64,000 nt of DNA. Source: Sabellastarte sp. h YS-2021 (taxonomy: Eukaryota > Annelida > Polychaeta > Sabellida > Sabellidae). Of the stretch, positions 31,714-41,066 are shown piece by piece; position 1 is the first letter of the stretch, and each line of letters starts with the position of its first letter. Both the position numbers and the translations under genes were made by a program. The stretch lies in NCBI GenBank assembly GCA_964017235.1, contig OZ024938.1:45916332-45980331 (forward strand), written 5' to 3'. Under the pieces are notes generated by a model that worked only from the letters and a program-made list of their open reading frames with translations, was not told where the DNA came from and made no database searches.

Positions 31714-32706
31714 ATGGCCAGCAGTACCTTACCAAATCCACAAATGAACTGGGATAGTGGAAATATTGAAGAAAATTGGAAAAAGTTTCTACAGCATGCT
31801 AAGTTGATGTTCTCAGGTCCCCTAGCTAGTAAGTCTGAAGAACAGCATGTTAGCTACTTTCTCATCTGGATTGGTGAAAAGGGAAGGGACATCTACAACA
31901 CATGGGAACTTACTGATGAGCAGCGAAAGAAGCTTGATATCTTGTATGCAAAGTTCAAGGAATATATCACACCCAGATCAAACAAAGTATTTTCGCGATT
32001 TAAATTCAACCAACATGTCCAACAAGAGGGTGAAAGTTTTGATCAGTTTGTCACAGAACTCAAACTACTTGTTAAAGATTGTGGATACACTGAACCTGAA
32101 GAAATGGTACGTGACCGGATAGTATTTGGGTGCCAATCAAAGGATCTGAGAGAAAAACTAATCGAAAAGGGGTCAACCCTCACTCTAGTCAGTACATTGG
32201 AAATTGCACATGCACATTTATTGTCTAGGGAGCAAATGAAGTCTATGTCTGAAACAGATGTACATGCTATAAAACGAAGGATTCCACAAAGGCAACAGAA
32301 GAGTCCACAAATCTCAAAATCCAAGCAGCCAAATGGAGCCTCACGTATATGTCAAAAATGTGGCAAGAATCACAAGACCACAGACCAGTGCCCTGCAAGA
32401 GGGAAAGAGTGCTACAAATGCAAGAAGAAAAACCACTTCTCATCCATGTGTAGGTCAAAGCCTGTCCACTCAGTTGAAGACATGGAAAATAACACATATG
32501 CTGATGAAGGTACAGTCTGTGAAGAAAATACAGAATTCTTTGTAGATATGGTCAAAAGAGGAGAAAATAGTCAAGACACTGCATTTATAAAGCTAAAACT
32601 AGCCAATAAATGTGTCAGCTTCAAGTTGGACACTGGAGCTGAAGTAAATGTGATGCCCATGAAAGTCTTCAAGACCTTTCAACAGGTTGAGTTAAAACCA
32701 ACTTAA
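31714..32706 (+). CDS. gag: Gypsy Gag and start of protease, ends at an in-frame stop
   Basis: 330 residues: an N-terminal capsid-like domain (WIGEKGRDIYNTW at about 50-62), then a nucleocapsid with two zinc knuckles at about residues 213-246. The second is a canonical CX2CX4HX4C (CYKCKKKNHFSSMC); the first has a slightly shifted spacing (CQKCGKNHKTTDQC). The aspartic protease begins near residue 300 with the catalytic DTG (KLDTGAEVNVMP). A TAA at 32704-32706 cuts the protease. The same frame continues as Pol, so this is probably a disabling mutation rather than the normal end of Gag. Particle assembly and genome packaging are the family roles. Confidence 0.92.
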   Translation: MASSTLPNPQMNWDSGNIEENWKKFLQHAKLMFSGPLASKSEEQHVSYFLIWIGEKGRDIYNTWELTDEQRKKLDILYAKFKEYITPRSNKVFSRFKFNQHVQQEGESFDQFVTELKLLVKDCGYTEPEEMVRDRIVFGCQSKDLREKLIEKGSTLTLVSTLEIAHAHLLSREQMKSMSETDVHAIKRRIPQRQQKSPQISKSKQPNGASRICQKCGKNHKTTDQCPARGKECYKCKKKNHFSSMCRSKPVHSVEDMENNTYADEGTVCEENTEFFVDMVKRGENSQDTAFIKLKLANKCVSFKLDTGAEVNVMPMKVFKTFQQVELKPT

Positions 32707-35580
32707 GTCAGACTCACTTCATATACTGGTCAACAACTAGATGTCGCTGGGCAAGCTGAGTTTGAGTGTTCACACAAAGGAAAGCAGAGCAAACTGAAAT
32801 TTGTTGTGGTGAAGACAAATGCAGTTCCTCTCCTAGGATTTAGGTCATGTCAAGAATTAAACTTGATCAAGGTTATCTTGGCAGTTGACACTGTGAAGCC
32901 AGAAGAAGAATACCAAGATGTATTCAAAGGAATTGGGCTATTCCCTGGAGAATATCACATCAAAATAGATGAAACTGTCTCACCAGTGGTCAATCCACCT
33001 CGCAGAATTCCGCAAGCCTTACACTTGAGAGTAAAAGATGAGCTGGAGAGAATGGAAAAGTTGGAGATTGTTGCCAAGGTAGACGAACCAACGGACTGGG
33101 TCAACTCCATTGTGATTGTTGAAAAACCACAGACAAAATCACTACGTATTTGTATTGACCCTAAATCTCTAAATTCAGCCATCAAACGCGAACACTACAG
33201 AACCAGAACAATTGATGACCTCCTACACAAGCTTAAAGGTGCAAAAATATTCTCCAAAGTTGATGCAAGATCAGGTTACTGGAATGTAAAGTTAAGTAAA
33301 GACAGCTCATACTTAACAACATTCAACACACCATTTGGCCGGTATCGATTTCTCAGGCTCCCCTTTGGACTAAAATCAGCTCAAGATGTCTTTCAAAAGA
33401 GGATCGATGAGACATTTCAAGATATACCAGGCATCGAAATAGTTGCAGATGACATTCTGATCTTCTCAACAACTACGGAAGAACACAATGCCATACTTAG
33501 AAAGCTATTTGACAGAGCTCGTAAGTATGGAGTGAAATTCAATATGGAAAAAAGCAGTTTTCGAATGGATGAAGTTTGTTTCTATGGACATCATATCTCC
33601 AGAGATGGTTTAAAAGCTGACCCATCCAAAATCGCTGCAATTACAGATATGAAGCCACCTGAATCAAAGAGTGAACTTCAAACCCTCTTAGGAATGGTCA
33701 ATTTCCTATCAAGATATGCACCAAACTTAGCAGATGTTGCTGCACCTCTAAGGCAGCTTGTGAAGAAGAATGTTCAGTTTCAGTGGAACAAAACATATGA
33801 CAAGGTCCACAGTGAGATCATCCAATTACTGTGTAGAGCCCCAGTGCTGACATATTTTGACAGCTCTAAAGATATTACAATCCAGTGTGATGCATCTCAG
33901 AATGGAGTAGGGGCATGTCTCATGCAAGATGAGAAGCCAATTGCTTATGCATCAAAAGCACTCACTGACACACAACAGAGATGGGCACAAATAGAAAAGG
34001 AACTATTTTCAGTTGTATTCGGCTGTGAGAAGTTTCATGAATATGTATATGGGCGCAATGTACGAATCCAGAATGATCACAAGACCTTAGAATCCATCTT
34101 CAAAAAGGATCTGTGTAAAACTCCTCCAAGACTTCAGAGAATGTTGCTCAAGTTACAAAAGTATGACATCACAATACAATTCACACCAGGAAAAGATGTA
34201 CCGGTTGCAGATCTCCTGTCACGAAAAAATGGCACAAAACTGGATAGCTGCAACCAGAAGTTTCCTGAAGAAGTTGAATACCATGTTCATGCTATGTACA
34301 GCCATGTTCCAGTTGCAGATATGAGATTACAAGAGTTGCATACTGCCTCAAAGGCTGATGCCCAATATCAATTGCTACGTAAGACAATTGAAGAAGGATG
34401 GCCAAATGACCGCAAAGGCTGCCCTAAAGGGATAGCTGAATACTGGTGCATCAAGGAGGATCTACACATTGTGGACAACTTAATCTTCAAAGGAAATAGG
34501 CTGGTTATACCTCCCAACATGAGGAAATACTTTCTGGAGAAACTCCACACAGCACACCTTGGCATTGAGAAAACCAAAAGCAGAGCCCGCCAGGTAGCAT
34601 ACTGGCCAAGAATAGACAATGACATCGAGGTTATGATTAGTCACTGTGCTATTTGCCAAAGACATAGATTTTCCAACCAAAAGGAACCACTGATGTCCCA
34701 TAAAATCCCTGAACTGCCATGGGAATGTGTAGGAACTGATTTATTCATGTGGAATAATGAACAATACTTGATTGTAGTGGATTATTACTCTCGGTTCTTC
34801 GAATTTGAAAAACTACACACCCTGACAAGTCAAACAGTTATAAACAAGCTCAAGAACATATTCGCAACACATGGAATTCCACAAACTCTCATCTCCGATA
34901 ACGGACCTCAGTTCTCCTCTGAGCTGTTTACCAACTTTGCTAAGACATATGCCTTCACCCACAAGACCTCCAGCCCTCATCATCCCAAATCCAATGGTTT
35001 GGCTGAAAAAGCAGTTGGGATTGCCAAACGTCTACTTTCTAAAACAAGAGAAAGCAAAGGCGATATTTCACTCAGTCTGCTGGAATATCGGAACACGCCA
35101 ATTTGTGGTTCAGCTTCACCAGCCCAACTTCTTATGGGTCGAAGTTTGCGTTCAATTTTACCAGTCACCACCAAACACCTAGCTCAGAAGGCCCCAAATA
35201 ATCAGGAGATCAGAAAGAAAATTCTTAACAATCAGAAAAATCAAGCTACATTCTACAACCGACGGGCCAAAGCACTACCACCACTAACTACAGGTGACCA
35301 TGTTCGTGTCCAGAAAGAAGGAAAATGGGACCCTGCCATTGTTACTCAAAAACATAATGAGAGATCTTACACTGTGAAAACCAACGATGGTGAATACAGG
35401 AGAAATAGATTACATTTAAACAAATCATTTGAGCAACCAGACAATGAATATCACAGTACCCCAGTTCCAAATCAAAGTCAGGAAACATCAGTTACTTCAC
35501 CTAGTTCAAAAGTAAATGGACAGACTAAAACACGAAGTGGACGGATAAGCAAGCCACCAGATAGATGGTCCCCATGTTAA
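32707..35580 (+). CDS. pol: Gypsy Pol: rest of protease, RT, RNase H, integrase
   Basis: Same frame as Gag after one stop codon. The first in-frame ATG is at 32806, giving 924 codons. In order from that ATG: reverse transcriptase with LPFGLKSAQDVFQK and the catalytic box VADD (about residue 213, the YxDD equivalent); RNase H with QCDASQNGVGA (about 360) and NDHKTLESI; integrase zinc site HTAHLG plus CAIC (about 580-615); the DDE core with GTDLF, ISDNGPQF and NGLAEKAV (about 644, 697, 733); and a C-terminal GDHVRVQ and RRNRLHLN segment. No chromodomain is seen. Apart from the upstream stop the reading frame is intact, so the copy is young. Expression would need read-through. Confidence 0.95.
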   Translation, partial: VRLTSYTGQQLDVAGQAEFECSHKGKQSKLKFVVVKTNAVPLLGFRSCQELNLIKVILAVDTVKPEEEYQDVFKGIGLFPGEYHIKIDETVSPVVNPPRRIPQALHLRVKDELERMEKLEIVAKVDEPTDWVNSIVIVEKPQTKSLRICIDPKSLNSAIKREHYRTRTIDDLLHKLKGAKIFSKVDARSGYWNVKLSKDSSYLTTFNTPFGRYRFLRLPFGLKSAQDVFQKRIDETFQDIPGIEIVADDILIFSTTTEEHNAILRKLFDRARKYGVKFNMEKSSFRMDEVCFYGHHISRDGLKADPSKIAAITDMKPPESKSELQTLLGMVNFLSRYAPNLADVAAPLRQLVKKNVQFQWNKTYDKVHSEIIQLLCRAPVLTYFDSSKDITIQCDASQNGVGACLMQDEKPIAYASKALTDTQQRWAQIEKELFSVVFGCEKFHEYVYGRNVRIQNDHKTLESIFKKDLCKTPPRLQRMLLKLQKYDITIQFTPGKDVPVADLLSRKNGTKLDSCNQKFPEEVEYHVHAMYSHVPVADMRLQELHTASKADAQYQLLRKTIEEGWPNDRKGCPKGIAEYWCIKEDLHIVDNLIFKGNRLVIPPNMRKYFLEKLHTAHLGIEKTKSRARQVAYWPRIDNDIEVMISHCAICQRHRFSNQKEPLMSHKIPELPWECVGTDLFMWNNEQYLIVVDYYSRFFEFEKLHTLTSQTVINKLKNIFATHGIPQTLISDNGPQFSSELFTNFAKTYAFTHKTSSPHHPKSNGLAEKAVGIAKRLLSKTRESKGDISLSLLEYRNTPICGSASPAQLLMGRSLRSILPVTTKHLAQKAPNNQEIRKKILNNQKNQATFYNRRAKALPPLTTGDHVRVQKEGKWDPAIVTQKHNERSYTVKTNDGEYRRNRLHLNKSFEQPDNEYHSTPVPNQSQETSVTSPSSKVNGQTKTRSGRISKPPDRWSPC

Positions 35581-36233
35581 ACATAAGTTACATTCTAGGG
35601 TCACAAATGGACTTTAAAGGGCAGAATAATCCCTATTGTGACCAGAGGAATATGGGCAGTCTACCCCAATTCCAATATAGTTAATTAAATCCTAAAAAAA
35701 AAAAAAAAAAAAAAATGTGTACAAGTTGCTATAACTTTCAATGCATAGAATTTCTTCTAACAATTGAATTAAGAAAATTCTAAAAAAAAAAAAGAAAATC
35801 ACTCCCGTATTTTTTGTATACCAGCTTTGAAGTAAAAACAAAACAAAAAGAAACATATTTCAGTTTCCTCATTTCAGGATTTTCACAGAAGAGAGTTATA
35901 ACAACCCACACATTTTTCTCAGAAATAAAGCATTAAAATAGTTGAAATGCAAAACTCTATAATTTTCCCTGATGACTGAAGGAAATACCTTTCTACTGAT
36001 GCACTAAAACTGCACACATATAAACTGTCAGAATATTTATAGCTCTCAGCTGATAAAACATGTCAAACACACAGCTGATAACACAGAACATGCTTGCCAC
36101 AGTGGCATTTAGAATTCTGACTAGCCAGGCAAAGACTCTCTTTCTGAAAAGAATTTTAATTAGTAAACTCGTTTTACTTGATTAGAAAAAGAGTTTAAAA
36201 ATAATATAACTATATAACTATTATTTTTCTATT
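35581..36233 (+). other. Gypsy 3' untranslated region
   Basis: Non-coding stretch between the Pol stop and the purine tract, with a run of 22 A (35694-35715). No envelope-like frame is present. Confidence 0.75.
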
Positions 36234-36245
36234 AAAAAGAGGGCA
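36234..36245 (+). promoter_or_regulatory. Polypurine tract
   Basis: AAAAAGAGGG directly before the 3' LTR, followed by CA; the plus-strand primer site in this family. Confidence 0.8.
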
Positions 36246-36393
36246 TGTAATGATGTTGTTCCATTCCCATATTTTGTGTATGCCATCTATTGTATAAAAC
36301 TTACAGTTACTATGTATGTAAGATAGAAATAAAGATGCTTTGAAAGAGTCAACATCGACTTTGGTAAAAGACCCACACAGAGAATATAAAACA
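36246..36393 (+). repeat. 3' LTR of Gypsy element (148 bp)
   Basis: Same sequence as 31348-31495, followed by the CTTAA target copy. Confidence 0.95.
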
Positions 36394-36599
36394 CTTAACA
36401 TTCTGCCTCTCATTCACCCTCTAGCCCTTAGGGGTAAAGCATTAAGAATTTAAGAACTTGAGATGGCATCTAGGTGAGACTAAAATATAACATATATTTT
36501 ATAACATTAAGAACTTTCGACACCAAGCAACATTGGTATTTTTTTTATATTACTTATTGCAAATGTTGATATCACTGTTGTGATTTACTTGTCCAGATT

Positions 36600-37740
36600 A
36601 TCACAAGATTTATGACTGTGACAGGCATTGTTGCATCAAAGACCTTTTTTTTCAGACATAAACATCTTTTTTTGTCAAGCAGTTGGTACAGCAGTGACAT
36701 TAGACATATCCTTAGCCTCCACATGTACTTTAATTATTTCAGTAGTGAATTCTCGTCCATTCTCAGATTTTAAAATATGTGGTTACACCAATATCCAGAA
36801 ATATACATAATAACTCTTAGGCAACTTCCTCAGCAATTTAATTTTTAAGGGTAGGACCTGGCTAGTTTTGGTGCGGTATTCCTTGTAGTGAAAAATAAAC
36901 CTATAGGTACCATCCCTCATTGTTTGCATGTCTATGATATCAACTTGCCCACGTTCATTTAAATCCTTTGCTGAAATATTTATTTATTTGGGGTTTTACG
37001 TTGCTTTCAACACTGTACAGGTCATATCACGACGGGTAGTTGGAAGGGCAGAGGAAACCAGTACATACAGTTCGTTAGGGTTCTGTACAGTAAACTGCCG
37101 ACCAACGGCAAGCAACTACCAGCTTTCCAACTTACGGCCATGACAGGGATCGATCCCCGGCCGCCATACAAACAGTAGAGGTATGAAATATATATTAACC
37201 AATACATCACTGATGGTCCTAAAATATCAAACCATCATTGAGACATTGAAAGGTATGAACTATATTATTGCCTCTATAATCTTAAAACTAGCAAACCAAT
37301 ATGCATCAAACCCCGGCCTCAGAGGTGGGAGGCGAGAGTGCCTTTGCTGATATAGGTTTGACAACAATACCAGAAGCTGTATCACTTTTTTTCTTTTTTT
37401 TTCAACACATCTTTCACAGTGTTGAAAGTACACATGTACATGATTTTGGGGAATATTACAATGCAAATCTAGTAACTTTTTCTACGTTTTTCTCTCCCAT
37501 TCATGACCAGTTTCAGAATGTACTGTACAGATGAGATTTATCACCTCATCTTTGTTGGTCATGTACTTACAATTTTTATCAACTTTATCCACACCTTATA
37601 ATGTAACCAACTTGTAGGTTTTCAAAAGATGATAGCTGTCCTTGGAAACTTTCCATCTTTCCCTGCTTTTAGGACATTTATTACTTTTTGCTCATAGTCC
37701 AACGTCCAAAGAGATGCACAATTTCTTATTGCTTTATTCA
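36600..37740 (-). pseudogene. Integrase relic (Ginger / KRBA2-SCAND3 type), SINE-interrupted
   Basis: Minus-strand pieces: an HHCC zinc module from about 37525 (HSETGHEWERK, then NIPQNHVHVYFQHCERC with CX2C near 37418), then after the SINE the catalytic core from about 36965 (GQVDIIDMQTMRDGTYRF) and ILKSENGREFTTEII near 36755, ending with CNNACHSHKSCDN. Stops and frame changes are present. The fold matches integrases domesticated as KRBA2 and SCAND3. A 94-bp tandem duplication lies upstream (37681 and 37775). It belongs to the surrounding TIR element. Confidence 0.65.
36965..37345 (-). repeat. SINE with flanking sequence copied from 43130-43477
   Basis: Antisense SINE tail and body (36977-37160) run into a shortened tRNA head (GGATCGATCCCCGG). 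About 130 bp of non-SINE sequence follows (37165-37296) that matches 43347-43477, including GAGGTATGAAATATATATTA and ACTATATTATTGCCTCTAT. A second fragment of SINE head (GGCCTCAGAGGTGGGAGGCG) is at 37316-37335. Confidence 0.8.
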
Positions 37741-38222
37741 TATTTCCAGCACATGTGATACTCAAATAATGCTATTACTTTCTGCTCATAGTCCAAAGTC
37801 TACAAAGATGCACAATTTCTTATTTCTTCATCCATATTTCCAGCGTGTGTAATACTGAAATAATGCAAAATCTAGTAACAGCACTGCCAATGGTTTTACA
37901 AAAAGTGATAATAATTTGTGGTTTTCGGGTATATTTATAGTGAACTGACTTGGCATAATTGCACTTTGTTAATTGGACTTTGTGTAACAAATTTATTAAC
38001 CAACTTAGTGTAAGATATTTCACATACATATGATTATTGTGGGGAAATAAAGTGGATAACTTAAACCAAAAGATTGGCCATGAATGAAAGTTTAACTTTC
38101 ATACATGACTTTGTCCATCTCATGAAATGGATAACAAAATATATATGGATTTGTCCATTTCACGAACTGGGCAATTTTACACATGGATCATAAAACATTT
38201 GTAAGTGATGATGGTCAATATA

Positions 38223-38757
38223 GGGGCCTATTCCATAAAGGATGCTAGACATGGCCCATACTGAGGCCCAGCCAGGGGACCAAAATGGATTTCACAGAAG
38301 ATAACTTAGCTATGTCCAAACTCATGAAATTACCACAGTTATTGTCTATGCCATATGACCCATTATTTTAAGTCAAAATATTTCACTGGTGACATATCTA
38401 ATTTGTTTGATATATTTTATCTTTAAAAAAGATACTGTTTTGCAATGGAAAACCTTTTAACTACATAGAGAGTCCTCCAAAGATTATTTCACGGAGGTGT
38501 TTTATGAGATTCTTTATTTTCAGGCATTTCAAGTTGTGAAGCGAAGACAAATTTACATTCCCTTATTTAAGTATTTGCTTACTAAAGTTAAGCTCACTCC
38601 CAGAAAGTCTTAACAATGAGACTTAGTCAAAGATTACAATTATCTGCTTTGTGAAGTCCGCTGTCAAAGACCATAAACTTAGCCTAAGTTTAATAGAAGA
38701 GTCTTAACTTTAAGTCTAAGCCCAAACTGAGCACTTTTGTGAAATTGTCCTAAGATC
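38223..38757. mobile_element. Foldback element, old copy
   Basis: Starts GGGGCCTATTCCATAAAGG and ends TTTGTGAAATTGTCCTAAG. Internal phrases (GACATATCTAATTTG, ATGGAAAACCTT, GGCATTTCAAGTTGTGAAG) match the better-kept copies in order. Confidence 0.6.
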
Positions 38758-38954
38758 TAGAATTCTACAATGATATAAAAATGGTACGGCTCTGATTCAT
38801 TGTAAGCAGTTAACTCCAGATCAAAGTCAGGGTAATTGTAAATCTATTTACACTTTGCAATCCCTTTTCCCGAGTTTTCTTTTCTTTTTTGGGGGGTTAA
38901 TGGTTTCTTTCCTTTGTCCTCAAATGTTTTCGCAGAGTCATTTTGAATCAAACC

Positions 38955-39537
38955 CTGGGACGGTATTCACGAAGGGTCTTAGACTTAGCCAGGTCTTAGG
39001 CTTAAATGTGGTCTTAAAGTTGAGGCTTTTGTCTCAGCTAAGTTTTGTCTTAAAACAGTATTCACAATGGGTGCCTTAGGTAAGTCCAAGATATTCAAAT
39101 AACCACAGTGGTTTTCTGTGTCATGTGACCTTTCTTTTCTATTCAAACTATACTATTGGTGACATATATCCTTCATTTAATGCATTTTATCTAAGGAAAA
39201 GTGCTGTTTTGAAATGGAAAACCTTGTTACCACATATAAACTGCCAAAGACTACTTTAGTGATGTGCTCTGTTTAATTATACTTTATTTACAGCCATTTC
39301 AAATTTTGAAGTGGAGAAAAGTTTATAGCGGCCATATTTAAGTCCTCCTTACAAAATTTAAGCCCACTACCAACCAGTCTAAAAGTTGAGCCCTTGGCTA
39401 AGCCTAAGACCAGTCTTAAATGCTTTGTGAATACCACTAAGCCTAAGACAAAAGTCTTAGCAGGGCAGAAACTTGAGACAAAAGTCTCAACTTTAAGCCT
39501 AAGCCCTGGGTAAGACCTTTCGTGAATACCGGCCCAG
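38955..39537. mobile_element. Foldback element, TTCACGAA subfamily
   Basis: Inverted ends GACGGTATTCACGAAGGGTC and TTTCGTGAATACCGGCCC. The middle is conserved with other copies (GTTTTCTGTGTCATGTGACC, TTTCAAATTTTGAAGTGGAG). Arms consist of repeated CTTAGGCTTAA-type words. No gene. Confidence 0.85.
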
Positions 39538-39539
39538 AG

Positions 39540-40983
39540 TTTTAGTTTGACCTTTGAGCCTTCAAGATTTCGAATTTGTTGTAAAGCCAGATAAAAGGAT
39601 GCATTTTGGTACATATTTTGCTATTGGAGTAATGCACACACCTTTTACAAGAATGAAAATGTGTTCAAATGGAAACAATTTTATTTTATTATAGCACCTA
39701 AACTTGAAGAATAAAACCCAATTAAAAATCCATAATTCAAACAAAGTTAAACACATTTTTTTGTGATGCATTTTAAACTTTTTAAAAACATTCTTAATGA
39801 AACCTGGAATCAATGTGTTTTATAGATACCTGCACGTACAGAATATGATGCTAGAATGGTGTTTGTATTGTTTATTAATTTCAATGATAATATCTATAAG
39901 CATCAACAATCAACGTTTTTTCTAAACATATTTGTTGAAAGACACTATGTTAGGTCTAAGCACATGCAATTTTAAGTATTTTCTTTTTGGATACCTCTAC
40001 TATGTAAGTAAGTTTTCAAACATATGGAAAGATAGAGTTTCTCTGTAAGATATATTAACTAAAGCAGTGCAATCAACTGGTTGCACATAACCCTAAAACA
40101 TTTTAGATAAGCATTTGTAGAAAGTCAAATACATTGAATATAAAGGCAGGTTTTCAGAGTACAATTTTCATTTACATGAACCCTGGCAGAAAGATAGATT
40201 GCTTCACAATACTTTGACAGATCTTGGTTTATAATTGAGACATACATAATCTACCTCACTGGGATATCACATGCTATTATATCAAATTCACATATCCTCA
40301 TACAATATTGTAGAGAACATAATAAAGACAACTAATATAATAGTTCTTAAGGCATAGCTACAACAGTATATTCCAATAATAGTCTCCACCTCGCAGACCT
40401 AAAAGGTCCACCAAACACAACTGTAAAACTGGCTCATGCCAATGGTGACAGAACACAGTCAGAGTCTCCACATTTCTTGAATTTACACAGACAAAATTCA
40501 GCTGTATTAAATCAAGAGAGGCAGTGTTGTGCCTAGCTATTTTGTAAGGCGGTGGAGTTTTGAAATTTTACCAATGATTAAACTGGTAACTTTACGATTG
40601 ACTCAAATATCAGAATCCTAACAAAATAGTGGTTTATGGTGTGTGGTCTTGATAAACTAGTTTGAAATGATGAGACCTATGTTTTGAAAGTTTACACATG
40701 TTTACCCCTACCCCCTCCAAAAAAATCTTGTCTTTTCTAAATTTAAGTTACAAGTGAATTGAGTAACTAAGGATTATGTGGAAAGCCATTTGTTGTTCCT
40801 GTCCAATATGAGTTCGGTGCAATAGCCTCAGTCATTACAATCAATAAACCCTATTGGGTCTTGTTCTCCGATATTTCCTGATGTTGGCCACTTTTGCGGA
40901 GTTTAACTGTATTAGTATTAGACTTGACACATTTAGATGTATGAAGTTACCAGTTCAATAATTGCTAAAATTTCAAAACTCGT
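39540..40983. other. Region downstream of the small secreted gene
   Basis: No gene or repeat recognised. It must contain the 3' UTR and polyadenylation site of the minus-strand gene ending at 40984; a clear signal was not pinned down. Confidence 0.4.
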
Positions 40984-41066
40984 TCAGCCAATGGGAGCTT
41001 CTACAATAAGATTTTGTCCAACATCCGGTGTGTCTGATCTCATGTCAGGTAGAAAGTATGGTTGAT
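40984..41066 (-). CDS. Small secreted protein exon 4 and stop
   Basis: 83 nt. Encodes QPYFLPDMRSDTPDVGQNLI and six more residues, then TGA at 40984-40986. Acceptor TTTTATTTTAG. Confidence 0.63.

Larger units (their letters stand above)
31348..36393 (+). mobile_element. Complete Gypsy (Ty3) LTR retrotransposon, 5046 bp
   Basis: Two 148-bp LTRs read as identical by eye, start TG and end CA, and are flanked by the 5-bp target duplication CTTAA (31343-31347 and 36394-36398). A primer site follows the 5' LTR, a purine tract precedes the 3' LTR, and gag-pro-pol lies between in one frame, interrupted by one stop in the protease. Short LTRs, a single gag-pol frame and a C-terminal YRRNRLHLN-type segment are like the Mag lineage that contains the clam element Steamer (inference). 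No envelope gene is seen. Confidence 0.96.
30701..38197. mobile_element. Ginger-like DNA transposon relic split by a Gypsy element
   Basis: The left end (30701: TGTTATGACCCAGGTGTGAA, then a near-perfect 20-bp palindrome) matches the reversed right end near 38110-38197, including TTCGTGAAATGGACAA. Ends starting TGTNR and an encoded integrase fit the Ginger class. Between them lie a broken minus-strand integrase (36600-37740), a SINE and a complete Gypsy element. Target duplications were not recognised (GATA on the left, TTTG on the right). Confidence 0.6.

Noticed and set aside
36210..36413. Minus-strand frame across the 3' LTR
   Set aside because: Antisense to the LTR and flanking retrotransposon sequence, with no domain.
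38040..38200. CRISPR-like regular palindromes
   Set aside because: Only two copies here and four at 30724-30825, in inverted ends of one element, in an animal genome; they are transposon subterminal repeats.
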